A DNA stretch of 64,000 nucleotides from Pseudomonadaceae bacterium (lineage in GTDB: Bacteria > Pseudomonadota > Gammaproteobacteria > Pseudomonadales > Pseudomonadaceae), in NCBI GenBank assembly GCA_019745275.1, contig JAIETJ010000062.1:19709-83708 (forward strand). The letters run 5' to 3'. Shown piece by piece: positions 1 to 9,133 of the stretch; positions within the stretch are counted from its first letter, which is position 1, and the number at the start of each line of letters is the position of its first letter. The notes below the pieces were generated by a model. That model saw only the letters and a program-made list of their open reading frames with translations. It was not told the DNA's origin and searched no databases. Made by a program: the position numbers and the translations under genes.

Positions 1-67
1 ACCATCTGCCTCAAAGCTAATGCGCTGCTGACGTTGCACAACGATTTTTGGGGAATTTTCATATGGG

Positions 68-739
68 TTATTCAGCCACGCTGATAGTCAAACCAGCCGC
101 AATAGCAAAAGGACTTAAGGTAATGGTCAGCATGGTCAAGCTGGCCATCCATAACAGGTAACCGCCGGTTGGCAAGCCTTGCAGCGAGGCTTGCAATACC
201 CCGCTGCCGAAAATCAGCACAGGGATATACAGCGGCAAAATTAACAACGCCAACAACAGACCTCCGCGTTTAAGGCCCACGGTTAACGCCGCGCCGACCG
301 CGCCGAGTAGGCTCAACACCGGCGTACCCAGCAACAGTGACAGCAGTAGCGTCGGCACGCAGCGCCCCGGCAAGCCGAGCATTAACGCCAACAGCGGCGA
401 CAACAAGACCAAGGCCAAACCGGAAAAAAGCCAGTGCGCCAACACCTTAGCCAGCACCAAGAGCGCCAACGGATGCTTGGAGACTACCCACTGCTCCAGC
501 GAACCATCTTCAAAGTCGCCGCGAAACAGCCCATCGAGCGACAACAACACCGCCAACAACGCCGCAACCCAGAGCAATCCCGGCGCGATGGTTTTTAACA
601 ATTGGCTTTCAGGGCCAACCGCGAGGGGAAACAGCGCTATCACTATGGCAAAAAACACCAAGGGGTTAGCCAGTTCAGCCGGCCGGCGAAACAGCAGCCG
701 CGCCTCACGCGCCAGTAACAGACTAAATACGTTGCTCAT
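68..739 (-). CDS. ccmB: CcmB, haem exporter membrane subunit
   Basis: Membrane subunit of the CcmABCDE haem-handling system used in c-type cytochrome maturation. The 223-residue product is a very hydrophobic protein with about six membrane segments, and it carries the CcmB-typical region around residues 70-85 ([15 protein letters not shown]). Its ATG overlaps the end of ccmA by 4 bases, so the two are translationally coupled. It ends 67 bases from the window edge; ccmC would be expected next on the left but is not visible. Length fits the family. Confidence 0.95.
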   Translation of the reverse strand: MSNVFSLLLAREARLLFRRPAELANPLVFFAIVIALFPLAVGPESQLLKTIAPGLLWVAALLAVLLSLDGLFRGDFEDGSLEQWVVSKHPLALLVLAKVLAHWLFSGLALVLLSPLLALMLGLPGRCVPTLLLSLLLGTPVLSLLGAVGAALTVGLKRGGLLLALLILPLYIPVLIFGSGVLQASLQGLPTGGYLLWMASLTMLTITLSPFAIAAGLTISVAE

Positions 740-1368
740 GCCGCCCCCAGCAATAGTTCGCGGTAGCCGGCCGGTTTAACACTCAGGGTATGGTGAGTGG
801 TGAGAATGACCATACCGCCCTGCTCGCAATGCGCCGCCAAGTGCTGTTCGAGTTGGGCCACCGCGTGCTTGTCTAAGGCGGTGAACGGCTCATCGAGAAT
901 CCACAGCGGCGGTGCTTGCAGGTACAGACGCGCCAAAGCTACCCGCCGCTGTTGACCGGCCGAAAGGGTATGGCAAGGCACATCTTCGAAACCGTGCAAG
1001 CCCACCGCCGCCAAGGCTGCCCAGATGGCGCTGCGTTCAGCCGGATGCTGCAGGGCGCAGAGCCAAGCGAGGTTCTCTTCAGCAGTCAACAAGCCTTTAA
1101 TCCCGGCAGCATGACCGATCCACAACAGACTGGCGGCCAATTGCGCACGCTGCTGAGCCAGTGGCTGACCGTCGAGTAATATGTGCCCAGCACTGGGCTC
1201 CATCAAGCCGGCCAATAGCCGTAACAGACTGGTTTTGCCGCTGCCATTGGGGCCACTGATTTGCAGCATTTGCCCGCCCTGCAGGCTTAACTCAAGCTGA
1301 CTGAACAGCAGGCGCCAATCACGCTCACAGGCAAGCGCCACAGCTTGAATAAAAGGACGGGTCAGCAC
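736..1368 (-). CDS. ccmA: CcmA, cytochrome c maturation ABC ATPase
   Basis: ATPase partner of CcmB; the CcmAB complex powers release of holo-CcmE during cytochrome c biogenesis. Walker A is GPNGSGKTS at residues 39-47, the ABC signature reads [14 protein letters not shown], and Walker B is LWILDEPF followed by a histidine-rich TTHH switch. At 210 residues it has normal CcmA size. It is the first gene of the ccm operon here. A 189-base gap separates it from a divergent fliK-like gene, so both promoters should lie in that gap, but I could not call them with confidence. Confidence 0.95.
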   Translation of the reverse strand: MLTRPFIQAVALACERDWRLLFSQLELSLQGGQMLQISGPNGSGKTSLLRLLAGLMEPSAGHILLDGQPLAQQRAQLAASLLWIGHAAGIKGLLTAEENLAWLCALQHPAERSAIWAALAAVGLHGFEDVPCHTLSAGQQRRVALARLYLQAPPLWILDEPFTALDKHAVAQLEQHLAAHCEQGGMVILTTHHTLSVKPAGYRELLLGAA

Positions 1369-1557
1369 ATTCCTACCTATTTTTTATGAGTCGGGGCATT
1401 CAAGTCCAAGCCGTGGTTGGCCGCTATACTGACGCAAGCGCTGACCCTCGGCGCGCACTGACGAATACCATCGTCACGGCTCAGCCCGCTAATAGGGCGG
1501 AATTATACATGCCACGCCCGACGCTTCGAGCAGGCATTTTCGACAGGTTGTTACCCG

Positions 1558-3120
1558 ATGCCAGCTGAAATCAGCAGCCCCCGCCCGCTCGCGCCATCTG
1601 CGCCGGCTGTGCGTCCAAATGCCGCGGCCGAACAGGCGATCAAACTGCTACAGCCATTAGGCAGCCTGCTGGCCGTTGGCGAGACAGCCAACGCCGAAGT
1701 TATCGCCCTTAAAGAAGTGGCGCAAAGCTTCCAACTGCTGCTCAAGCTGACCCTGGCTAACGGCCAACAGAGCACCGTGCAGGCCAGCAGCAATCAACCA
1801 CTGGCTCAAGGCACTGCGCTGGCGGTTACCGCGCTATCGCAAACCGGTTTAAGCATTGCCCTGCTGGCCCCGCAAGCACCGCTGCAAAGCCTCGATCTTG
1901 AGCAGTTACCGCTAGGCACTCTGCTGCAAGCGCGGGTGGTTAGCAGCGAACAGCAGCCGCCTAACAAAGCCCAAGCCGGTTTGTATAAGGTGGTCGTCAA
2001 CTTGCTCAACAGCTCACTAGCCGGCACTAAGTTGAGCATCGAAACACCACTCGCGCTGCCGCTTGGCAGCCTACTCAGCGCGCAAGTGCAAGGCGCACAA
2101 GCCTTGAGCTTTGTACCGTTAAGCAGTCGCCTCGATCAACTGGCGCTCGGCCAACAATTGCAAACCCAACAAGAGCGCCAAGGCTCACTCGAAGGCTTAG
2201 TCAAAGCCCTGCAAAGTTTGACCAACAGCAACACGCCAGAGGGCCCAACGCTGTCGACAGAACTGCGTGCAAGCATCGATAAACTGCTTGGCGCACTGCC
2301 CGACATGCAGCAAATGCGCAGCGCCAAGGGTGTGGCGCAAGCCCTAAGTGACAGCGGGGTATTTCTCGAGGCGAAATTGCTCGAAGGCAAATCAGCAGCG
2401 CTGCCGCTTGACCTTAAAGCCAACCTGTTGCGCTTAGTCGCGCAACTGCTGCCAGCCCTACCCAATGCGGCGAGTAGCGCCCTGTTGGCCGGCAGCAATC
2501 AGGGCAGTTTGGCCCTAGCCCTGCCGCTGTTTGTGCGCAATTTACTCGGCAACCTTGGCCAAGCCGGCGTACGCCAACAAGCCGGCAGCTTTCCCCTGCC
2601 TAGCCGGGCCCTGCAAAACCTTGATGATGAGGGCGACTTAGGCAGTTTACTGCGCATGGCGGCCGCCGCCGTTTCGCGCCTGCAAACCCATCAACTGTCG
2701 AGCGTGGGGCAAAGCCAAGTCGGCCCAGATGGCAATTTATTGACCACTTGGCAGCTGGAAATCCCGATGCGTAATCAGCAGGAGATAGTTCCTCTGCAAG
2801 CAAAAATACAGCGTGAGGACAGCCCGAAAAAGACCCCCAAGGAGCCCGGCGAAACGCTTTGGCGGGTAGAGCTGGCCTTCGACCTTGCCCCCTTAGGGCC
2901 ACTGCAAGTGCAGGCACAACTGGCACGCGGCAGTGTGTCCAGCCAGTTATGGGCAGAACTGCCCAGCACGGCAGACCTAATCGGCAAAGAGTTGAGCCAT
3001 CTACGCGAGCAACTCACCAATGCCGGTTTGAGCGTGGGCGAACTGGCCTGCACGCAAGGTACTCCACCGCAAGGTCAGCGCACGACCTTAGAACAACGCT
3101 GGGTGGATGAAACTGCATGA
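1558..3120 (+). CDS. FliK-like hook-length control domain protein (second FliK)
   Basis: A 520-residue protein rich in Gln, Leu, Ala and Ser with a C-terminal region (about residues 440-510) that resembles the Flg_hook domain of FliK: a stretch reading LAPLGPLQVQAQL, then a conserved tryptophan (LWAELP) and a helix ending LSVGELAC. It is not the main FliK, which lies at 23718-25097. The stop overlaps the start of the next gene by 4 bases (ATGA), and that gene encodes a lone FlhB C-terminal domain, so the pair mirrors the FliK-FlhB interaction that switches export specificity. The Shine-Dalgarno is weak (AGG about 10 bases upstream). Function is inferred from family and neighbour only. Confidence 0.82.
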   Translation: MPAEISSPRPLAPSAPAVRPNAAAEQAIKLLQPLGSLLAVGETANAEVIALKEVAQSFQLLLKLTLANGQQSTVQASSNQPLAQGTALAVTALSQTGLSIALLAPQAPLQSLDLEQLPLGTLLQARVVSSEQQPPNKAQAGLYKVVVNLLNSSLAGTKLSIETPLALPLGSLLSAQVQGAQALSFVPLSSRLDQLALGQQLQTQQERQGSLEGLVKALQSLTNSNTPEGPTLSTELRASIDKLLGALPDMQQMRSAKGVAQALSDSGVFLEAKLLEGKSAALPLDLKANLLRLVAQLLPALPNAASSALLAGSNQGSLALALPLFVRNLLGNLGQAGVRQQAGSFPLPSRALQNLDDEGDLGSLLRMAAAAVSRLQTHQLSSVGQSQVGPDGNLLTTWQLEIPMRNQQEIVPLQAKIQREDSPKKTPKEPGETLWRVELAFDLAPLGPLQVQAQLARGSVSSQLWAELPSTADLIGKELSHLREQLTNAGLSVGELACTQGTPPQGQRTTLEQRWVDETA

Positions 3121-3434
3121 AGCGCCAAGCCCCTCGTCAAGCCATAGCCCTCAGCTACGACGGCAACCACGCGCCCACCCTCACCGCCAAGGGCGACGAG
3201 CAACTGGCCGAAGCCATACTGGCAATCGCCCGTGAATATAAAGTGCCAATTTACGAAAACGCTGAACTGGTGAGTTTGCTCGCCCGCTTAGAACTGGGCG
3301 ATGCGATCCCCGAAGCGCTGTACCGCAGCATCGCCGAAATCATCGCTTTCGCCTGGTACTTAAAGGGCAAGTTCCCCGCCGACTTCGACCCCGCAAACGA
3401 CGGAATACCACCGCTGCGCACGCCGCAACGCTAA
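3117..3434 (+). CDS. FlhB C-terminal-domain-only protein (FlhX/YlqH-like)
   Basis: A 105-residue protein matching only the cytoplasmic switch domain of FlhB/YscU. Alignment by eye to FlhB in this window starts just after the NPTH autocleavage site: QAIALSYD here against FAVALKYD in FlhB, then AREYKVPIYENAELVSLLAR, and a C-terminal helix ending in IIAFAWYLKGK. It therefore lacks the membrane domain and the NPTH motif, and looks like a pre-cleaved FlhBcc fragment. Similar stand-alone proteins (FlhX, YlqH) are known in other bacteria and can stand in for the FlhB C-terminus. It is translationally coupled to the upstream FliK-like gene. Confidence 0.88.
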   Translation: MKRQAPRQAIALSYDGNHAPTLTAKGDEQLAEAILAIAREYKVPIYENAELVSLLARLELGDAIPEALYRSIAEIIAFAWYLKGKFPADFDPANDGIPPLRTPQR

Positions 3435-3597
3435 GCCAAGATCAAGTATTCACAGCTATCTATGCGCCACTGGCTGGCGTGTTCAAGACCTAGAGCACAC
3501 TCAAAACGGGGTAGGCAGGTTGTGCGAAAGGGTAGCGAGCGCGGTAGTTTTAACACAGCCTGTAAAGCGAGGAGTTACAGCAATAAATAGCGGACGA

Positions 3598-3993
3598 CTA
3601 GGCTTTGGAGCGATGTAATTTACGCACCAACTCTGCCTCTGCCGTGCTTAGACCGCAGGACTGGGTGAGTTCGTCGACACTTGCACCTAAGCCAGCCAAG
3701 CGTGCCGCTTGGGTAAACGAGAGACTGCTCGGGTCACGCTGCTCCATCTGGGTTAACTTGTCGGGCAGTGGTGCCACCACCCGGCGCAGTTCATGTAGTT
3801 CTTCACCCATGCGAATACTGCCGGTTAAGTAGGCGTCCAAACGCCGTGCCAGCTCTTTGCTGCGCTGGTCACGGACAACATCGCGCTCGGCCTGCAGCTG
3901 GGCCTGATGGCGCTGATTAAGTCTCAGCCACCAACAAGCGCCCGCCAATATCAGGCAAATAACCCCGAGCACGACAACCGCCACTTCGAGCAT
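3598..3993 (-). CDS. DUF2802 membrane-anchored protein
   Basis: A 131-residue protein with one N-terminal membrane segment (about residues 3-23, ending in WWLRL), a charged probable coiled coil (about 27-85), and a C-terminal segment resembling a helix-turn-helix (SFTQAARLAGLGASVDEL). This architecture and its position right after cheW match the DUF2802 family found at the end of Pseudomonas chemotaxis operons. The gene starts 3 bases after the cheW stop, so it is very likely co-transcribed. Its role is unknown; location suggests a link to polar chemotaxis arrays or flagella. Confidence 0.85.
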   Translation of the reverse strand: MLEVAVVVLGVICLILAGACWWLRLNQRHQAQLQAERDVVRDQRSKELARRLDAYLTGSIRMGEELHELRRVVAPLPDKLTQMEQRDPSSLSFTQAARLAGLGASVDELTQSCGLSTAEAELVRKLHRSKA

Positions 3994-3996
3994 AAA

Positions 3997-4476
3997 TTAG
4001 AAGTTCTCCATGTCCGACCATTCTTCTTCGGACATCATTTTGTCGAGTTCAACCAGAATCAGCAGCTCGCCATTTTTGTTGCATACGCCCTGAATAAACT
4101 TGGCCGATTCATCGTTGCCAACGTTAGGCGCGGTTTCAACTTCCGACTGACGCAGGTACACCACCTCCGCCACGCTGTCGACCAAGATGCCGACCACTTG
4201 TTTGTCGGCCTCAATAATCACAATTCGACTGTTGTCGGTGATCGAGGCGGAATACAAGCCGAAGCGCTGACGGGTGTCGATTACCGTGACCACGCTGCCG
4301 CGCAAATTGATAATGCCCAGCACATAGCTCGGCGCACCTGGCACCGGCGCAATCTCGGTGTAACGCAGCACTTCCTGAACCTGCATCACGTTGATGCCGT
4401 AGGTTTCGTTGTCTAAACGGAAGGTAACCCACTGCAGAATGGGATCTTCGGAACCGTGTGCAGAGCTTTTATTCAT
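3997..4476 (-). CDS. cheW: CheW, chemotaxis coupling protein
   Basis: Couples chemoreceptors to CheA at the cytoplasmic array. The 159-residue product carries the CheW core, with VLGIINLRGSVVTVID and ESAKFIQGVCNKNGELLIL. The frame stays open upstream to a TTG at 4557, but I chose the ATG at 4476: it has a strong GAGG eight bases upstream, gives the usual CheW length, and removes a 27-residue extension unlike CheW. The gap to parP holds an 8-base inverted repeat (4543-4560). Confidence 0.95.
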   Translation of the reverse strand: MNKSSAHGSEDPILQWVTFRLDNETYGINVMQVQEVLRYTEIAPVPGAPSYVLGIINLRGSVVTVIDTRQRFGLYSASITDNSRIVIIEADKQVVGILVDSVAEVVYLRQSEVETAPNVGNDESAKFIQGVCNKNGELLILVELDKMMSEEEWSDMENF

Positions 4477-4570
4477 GTCCAAAACCTCATCAAAAACCGC
4501 ATTCAGCGGCGTACGCGGGTAGCGCGCTGTTATTACTATAGAACCTTGTGAGCACAAGGTGCTGCTATCA

Positions 4571-5383
4571 CTAATGTAATTGTCCGTTGACCATACGCTT
4601 AGCCGCGCCGCTGGCGATTAGCTCGGCTAAAACTGCCACATCGAGTAACGCGCACATATGCTCAATCACCGTACCGGCCAGCCACGGACGCTGGGTACGT
4701 TGACCGCGCCATTTGACCGCATTGGGGTCCAGACGTATTGAGCGACTCACTTCATGCACCGCCAAACCCCACTCGTAGCCCTGTACCGAAATCACATACT
4801 GCAAGCCGTCGCGCAGCTCATCACGGTAACGCTCAGGCATCACCCAGCGCGCCGTATCGAGCACCTTAAGATTGCCGCTCGGGGTCGGTAGAATCCCCAA
4901 GAACCAATCTGGCTGACCAAACAGCGGGGTCAGCTCTTGCCCGGCTAAAGGGTGAATCGAACCCAAACACACCAGTGGCACCGCTAAGGTCAAACCGGCC
5001 ACATCAAACAGCAAGCACTCGAAGGGCTCCTGCGCCCAACTCGGAGGCCCGCCAGCGGGCTGCAATACGGGGTTATGCGTATCGAGTTGCGGGGCCGGTG
5101 CAACAACCGGCGCTACCAGCAACACATCCACTTGCACCGGTATTACCGGCTGCGGCACGACCTCAAGCGTTAAGGTTTCGATAACCGGCAGCGTTGCCTG
5201 CACAACAGGCTGGGCAACGACTTGCAAACGCGCATCACGAACCTGCTCTTCGAGCACAGCCGTGGCAAATTCATCCAGCTCGGTACTCTGTGCCAGTTCA
5301 GCACTGGCGTCCTGCAGCAAAGCATCCAAATAGGACATCAAGGCCAGTTGCGGGCGCGTGGCGGTGACGACTGGACGACTCAT
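4571..5383 (-). CDS. CheW-like ParP-type array protein
   Basis: A 270-residue protein with a variable, Pro/Val-rich N-terminal half and a C-terminal CheW-like domain from about residue 120 (ECLLFDVAGLTLAVPL; LLDVAVLAELI near the end). Together with the adjacent ParA-like gene it matches the ParC-ParP pair, which in Vibrio recruits chemotaxis arrays to the flagellated pole. The start is set at the ATG at 5383, preceded by GGGA seven bases upstream; a GTG at 5389 is also in frame. The polar role is inferred from synteny. Confidence 0.85.
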   Translation of the reverse strand: MSRPVVTATRPQLALMSYLDALLQDASAELAQSTELDEFATAVLEEQVRDARLQVVAQPVVQATLPVIETLTLEVVPQPVIPVQVDVLLVAPVVAPAPQLDTHNPVLQPAGGPPSWAQEPFECLLFDVAGLTLAVPLVCLGSIHPLAGQELTPLFGQPDWFLGILPTPSGNLKVLDTARWVMPERYRDELRDGLQYVISVQGYEWGLAVHEVSRSIRLDPNAVKWRGQRTQRPWLAGTVIEHMCALLDVAVLAELIASGAAKRMVNGQLH

Positions 5384-5467
5384 AAACACATCCCGTTAAA
5401 ACGGCCTTGAGGATTTATCGGCCGCAAACGGGTCAAACTTGAGCGCGTAGCCGTGCAGAGCAACATC

Positions 5468-6256
5468 TCAAGCCACCTGCGCACTGGGTTGTGCGGCCAA
5501 CAGTTGCTTGAGCAGTGCGCGATACGCCAATACGGCCCGGCAATTCACATCGAATTGGGAGGGCGTGAGGCCAGCACGACTGGCATCGCGCAATCGTGTA
5601 TCGACCGGTATATAGGCCGGCCACAGATTGTCAGGATAGCTATTACGCAGCACCCGCAAAGTGCTCATCGACGCTTGAGTGCGCCGGTCAAACAGAGTCG
5701 GCACTATCACGTACGGCAAGGCTTGCTTGCGTGAGCGGTTAATCATCGCCAAGGTGTTAACCATCCGTTCCAAACCTTTAACGGCAAGAAACTCGGTTTG
5801 CACCGGAATCACTAACTGCTGACTGGCAGCCAACGCATTGACCATCAAGATACCCAACAATGGCGGGCTATCGATGATCGCGTAATCAAAGTCGCCCCAT
5901 AGCTGCGCCAAGCTCTTGGCGATTACCAAACCCAAACCACTTTGCCCCGGCGATTGCCGTTCAAGCGTGGCCAACGCCGTGCTGGCCGGCAGCAGCGCAA
6001 TCCGCTCATGGCTGGTGGGCAACAACAATTGATTTGGCAAGCCTTGCGGCACCACGCCCTGATGTAAAAAAAGATCGAAACTGCTGTGTTCCAAGGCATC
6101 CGGATCATGGCCAAAATAACTGGTCATCGAACCATGCGGGTCGAGATCGACCATCACCACGCGTTTGCCGGCATCGGCCAACAAGCCTGCGAGGGCGATG
6201 GATGTGGTGGTTTTACCGACTCCACCCTTTTGATTGGCGACTGCCCAAACTCTCAT
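5468..6256 (-). CDS. parC: ParA/Soj-family ATPase, ParC-like
   Basis: A MinD/ParA-type ATPase of 262 residues with the deviant Walker A KGGVGKTT at residues 10-17 and VDLDPHG as the next conserved block. In Vibrio and Pseudomonas the homologue encoded inside the chemotaxis operon (ParC) localises arrays to the cell pole and works with ParP, encoded next door. GGAGG lies ten bases before the ATG. It starts five bases after motD, in the same transcription unit. It is distinct from the flagellar-number ATPase FleN at 13441. Confidence 0.92.
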   Translation of the reverse strand: MRVWAVANQKGGVGKTTTSIALAGLLADAGKRVVMVDLDPHGSMTSYFGHDPDALEHSSFDLFLHQGVVPQGLPNQLLLPTSHERIALLPASTALATLERQSPGQSGLGLVIAKSLAQLWGDFDYAIIDSPPLLGILMVNALAASQQLVIPVQTEFLAVKGLERMVNTLAMINRSRKQALPYVIVPTLFDRRTQASMSTLRVLRNSYPDNLWPAYIPVDTRLRDASRAGLTPSQFDVNCRAVLAYRALLKQLLAAQPSAQVA

Positions 6257-6261
6257 TATTT

Positions 6262-7179
6262 TTATCCTCCCGGCGCGATCACTTGCTTACCGAGAACTGG
6301 CGCCGCCACAGGGGCTGGCGACTGGGAATTGACGGCGCCGACATTCGGCGGCGTAGTTTCAGGCGCTGCTGCAGGTTGCGTGCCAGCGCGCTGTAAAGCG
6401 CTATCCGGACGCGCATTAGCACTGCCAACGCCACTCACACTACGGCGCACCTCAAGATTACGCGAGACCACTAACACTACCCGCCGATTGCGCGCCCGCC
6501 CTTCTGCCAAAGCATTATCGGCAATTGGCTGAAACTCACCGTAACCGACCGCCGCCAATCGCCCGGGGTCGACCCCATCCATCGCCAACATGCGCACAAT
6601 GCTGGCGGCGCGAGCAGTCGACAGTTCCCAGTTACTGGGGAACTGCGCGGTATTAATTGGCAAATTATCGGTAAAGCCTTCGATATGAATCGGGTTCTCG
6701 TAAGGCGCCAGAATTTTGGCAATTTTCTCGATGATCGTGAAGGCCATATCGGTGGGCAGCGCGTCGCCACTGGTAAACAACAAGCTGGAATTAAGCTCAA
6801 TCTCAATCCATAGCTCATTGCCGCGCACGGTCATTTGATCTTTCATGATCATCTCACCAAAGGCCTCGCGCATGCCTTTAGCAATATCCTTCAGCGGGTC
6901 CGGCGCGGTTTCACTGCGAGCGCTCTCAGCCACCGTGGAAAGGTCCGGTTCGGTGGTACGCGGACGTTCTTCGCCGACAGGCACAGGCTTGATTGAGCGA
7001 TCAGGCTGATTGAATACGCCTTCGAGGCTATCGGAAAGAATCCGATACTTACCCTCGTTAATCGAGGAGATTGAATACATCACCACAAAAAACGCAAACA
7101 ATAAGGTAATGAAGTCGGCATAGGAGACCAGCCAACGTTCGTGATTTTCATGCTCTTCTGGGTGGCGCCGACGAGCCAT
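6262..7179 (-). CDS. motD: MotD, flagellar stator subunit (MotB family)
   Basis: Peptidoglycan-anchored stator subunit. The single N-terminal membrane helix contains the proton-conducting aspartate D22 (SYADFITLLFAFF), and the C-terminal OmpA-like domain (about residues 130-245) has EGFTDNLPI and a terminal RARNRRV block. A Pro/Ala-rich tail follows, making 305 residues. It pairs with MotC encoded two bases upstream. Pseudomonas carries MotCD here and MotAB elsewhere; MotCD is the high-load/swarming stator in P. aeruginosa. Confidence 0.96.
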   Translation of the reverse strand: MARRRHPEEHENHERWLVSYADFITLLFAFFVVMYSISSINEGKYRILSDSLEGVFNQPDRSIKPVPVGEERPRTTEPDLSTVAESARSETAPDPLKDIAKGMREAFGEMIMKDQMTVRGNELWIEIELNSSLLFTSGDALPTDMAFTIIEKIAKILAPYENPIHIEGFTDNLPINTAQFPSNWELSTARAASIVRMLAMDGVDPGRLAAVGYGEFQPIADNALAEGRARNRRVVLVVSRNLEVRRSVSGVGSANARPDSALQRAGTQPAAAPETTPPNVGAVNSQSPAPVAAPVLGKQVIAPGG

Positions 7180-7181
7180 GC

Positions 7182-7922
7182 TTAATCCATAAAACCTTGT
7201 AGTTTTAATTCAATCGAGCGCGGATTTTCACCTTCGGCGATAGATAAGATGCCCTCTAAAAGCATCTCTCGATAACGCGACTGGCGCAGCGCCACCGCCT
7301 TAATTTTGGAAGCGATCGGCAGCAACAACAGGTTGGCAAAACCTACCCCGTAAATGGTTGCGACAAAGGCTACAGCGATACCGCTACCGAGCTTACTGGG
7401 GTCTGCCAAGTTACCCATGACATGAATAAGGCCCATCACCGCGCCAATAATACCGATAGTCGGCGCGTAACCGCCCATGCTTTCAAACACCTTGGCGGCC
7501 TGAATATCCCGCCCTTCCTGAGTGTACAGATCAACCTCTAAAATACTCCGAATAGCCTCGGGCTCCGCACCATCAACCAACAACTGCAGCCCTTTGCGGG
7601 CGTAGTCATCGCGCTCTGTATCGGCCACTGACTCCAACCCCAGCAAGCCCTCTTTACGCGCAGTCATGCTCCAACTAACCACCCGCGCAATACCCGCTGG
7701 CAAATCAATTTTAGGCGGCAAGAAAATCCACCGTACCACCACCCCGGAACGTTTAAGCACATGCACTGGAGCCTGTAGAAAAGCCGCGCCCAAGGTGCCG
7801 CCGATCACGATCAAGGCTGCCGGACCATTAATCAAAGCACCGACATGCCCGCCTTCCAAATAATTACCACCGAGAATGGCTACAAAGGCTAAGACAATCC
7901 CGACGAGACTGAGCACATCCAT
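7182..7922 (-). CDS. motC: MotC, flagellar stator subunit (MotA family)
   Basis: Four-helix stator protein of 246 residues. The conserved proline-containing channel segment YAPTIGIIGAVMGLIHVM and the cytoplasmic MotA loop are visible. Its ATG overlaps the cheB stop by one base (TGATG) and motD follows two bases later, so cheB-motC-motD are tightly coupled. Confidence 0.96.
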   Translation of the reverse strand: MDVLSLVGIVLAFVAILGGNYLEGGHVGALINGPAALIVIGGTLGAAFLQAPVHVLKRSGVVVRWIFLPPKIDLPAGIARVVSWSMTARKEGLLGLESVADTERDDYARKGLQLLVDGAEPEAIRSILEVDLYTQEGRDIQAAKVFESMGGYAPTIGIIGAVMGLIHVMGNLADPSKLGSGIAVAFVATIYGVGFANLLLLPIASKIKAVALRQSRYREMLLEGILSIAEGENPRSIELKLQGFMD

Positions 7923-9025
7923 CAGATGCAGGCCTCAGCCAAATGCTTGCCGATATCATCAAGGCTATACACCGCATCGGCCAAATCGGCCTTAACCACC
8001 GCCATGGGCATGCCATAAATCACACAACTGGCTTCGTCCTGCGCCCATACCTGGCTGCCGCATTGCTTAAGCAGACGCGCGCCCTCGCGGCCATCGGCGC
8101 CCATACCGGTAAGTACCAGTGCCAACACCTTGTCGTTAAACGACTTAGCCGCCGAACCAAAGGTAATATCCACGCACGGTTTGTAATTTAAGCGCTCATC
8201 GCCCGGCAATATTTTTACCGCGCCGCGCTGATCAATCATCATTTGCTTACCGCCAGGAGCCAATAGGGCTAGGCCTGGACGGAGTAGATCACCATCTTCA
8301 GCCTCTTTAACCGAGATCCGGCAAAGTTTGTCTAAGCGCTCGGCAAAGGCCTTGGTGAAAGCCGCCGGCATGTGCTGGATCAATACGATCGGCGCCGGGA
8401 AGTTGGCCGGCAACTGTGTTAGCACGCGCTGCAGCGCCACCGGCCCACCGGTTGAGGTGCCAATGGCGACTAACCGATAGGCTTTACGCTTGACTGCCGC
8501 AGCGTTTGCAACAGGAGCGGCAGGCATAGGCGGCCGCGGCGCGGCAGGAGCACTCCCGACATGTGCAGCCTGACTAGGTGAGCTGGCGGTTTGCGTCGGC
8601 GCGGAAACGGGGCTGCTATAGCGTCTATTACTACGGGCAATGCTATGGACTTTCTCACAGAGCATTTGCTTAACCTTTTCCGGGTTACGCGAAATGTCTT
8701 CAAAGTTTTTCGGTAAAAAATCTACCGCGCCGGCATCGAGCGCATCCAAGGTGACGCGCGCGCCCTCATGGGTAAGCGAAGAAAACATCAGTACCGGGGT
8801 TGGACAGCGTTGCATGATGTTACGCACGGCCGTAATGCCATCCATCATCGGCATTTCATAATCCATGGTAATCACATCAGGTTTAAGCGCTATGGCCTGA
8901 TCGATTGCTTCACGGCCGTTAGTGGCCGTGCCTATGACCTGAATATTAGGATCCGCAGAAAGAATCTCCGAAACGCGGCGGCGAAAGAAACCCGAGTCAT
9001 CCACCACTAAGACCTTAACCGCCAT
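7922..9025 (-). CDS. cheB: CheB, receptor methylesterase/response regulator
   Basis: Removes methyl groups from (and deamidates) chemoreceptors when phosphorylated by CheA. The receiver domain has phospho-acceptor D55 ([12 protein letters not shown]), followed by a proline/alanine linker (about 130-180) and the methylesterase domain with the catalytic serine in [10 protein letters not shown] and the histidine in [10 protein letters not shown] use the ATG at 9025, which has AGGAG five bases upstream; a GTG at 9031 overlaps that Shine-Dalgarno. The product is 367 residues. Confidence 0.95.
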   Translation of the reverse strand: MAVKVLVVDDSGFFRRRVSEILSADPNIQVIGTATNGREAIDQAIALKPDVITMDYEMPMMDGITAVRNIMQRCPTPVLMFSSLTHEGARVTLDALDAGAVDFLPKNFEDISRNPEKVKQMLCEKVHSIARSNRRYSSPVSAPTQTASSPSQAAHVGSAPAAPRPPMPAAPVANAAAVKRKAYRLVAIGTSTGGPVALQRVLTQLPANFPAPIVLIQHMPAAFTKAFAERLDKLCRISVKEAEDGDLLRPGLALLAPGGKQMMIDQRGAVKILPGDERLNYKPCVDITFGSAAKSFNDKVLALVLTGMGADGREGARLLKQCGSQVWAQDEASCVIYGMPMAVVKADLADAVYSLDDIGKHLAEACI

Positions 9026-9043
9026 ACCCACTCCTAAAAACTG

Positions 9044-9094
9044 CTTAGCTTGTTGTACCGCAACCGACGACTACTCACCCAGCAACAAGCTTAG
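9044..9094. repeat. Inverted repeat in the cheA-cheB gap
   Basis: CTTAGCTTGTTG at 9044-9055 pairs with CAACAAGCTTAG at 9083-9094 with one mismatch over 12 bases, leaving a 27-base loop. It fills most of the 108-base gap between cheA and cheB and could form a long mRNA hairpin. There is no U-tract, so it is not a typical terminator. Confidence 0.45.
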
Positions 9095-9133
9095 CCAAGC
9101 GAGTGACCGAGATCGCCGCCACCGCCCGGCTCA

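Noticed and set aside
1..67. A minus-strand ATG at 62 with a frame open to the window edge (possible ccmC)
   Set aside because: The 20 visible codons do not resemble the CcmC N-terminus and there is no Shine-Dalgarno. ccmC is expected to the left but cannot be called.
1404..1430. Possible sigma-70 elements in the ccmA/fliK-like divergent gap (TATACT on plus, TTGGAC on minus)
   Set aside because: Neither has a matching partner box at good spacing, so I did not list them as promoters.
3465..3479. Hairpin CGCCA-CTGGC-TGGCG between the FlhB-C gene and the DUF2802 gene
   Set aside because: Only five base pairs and no U-tract on either strand; too weak to call a terminator for the convergent genes.
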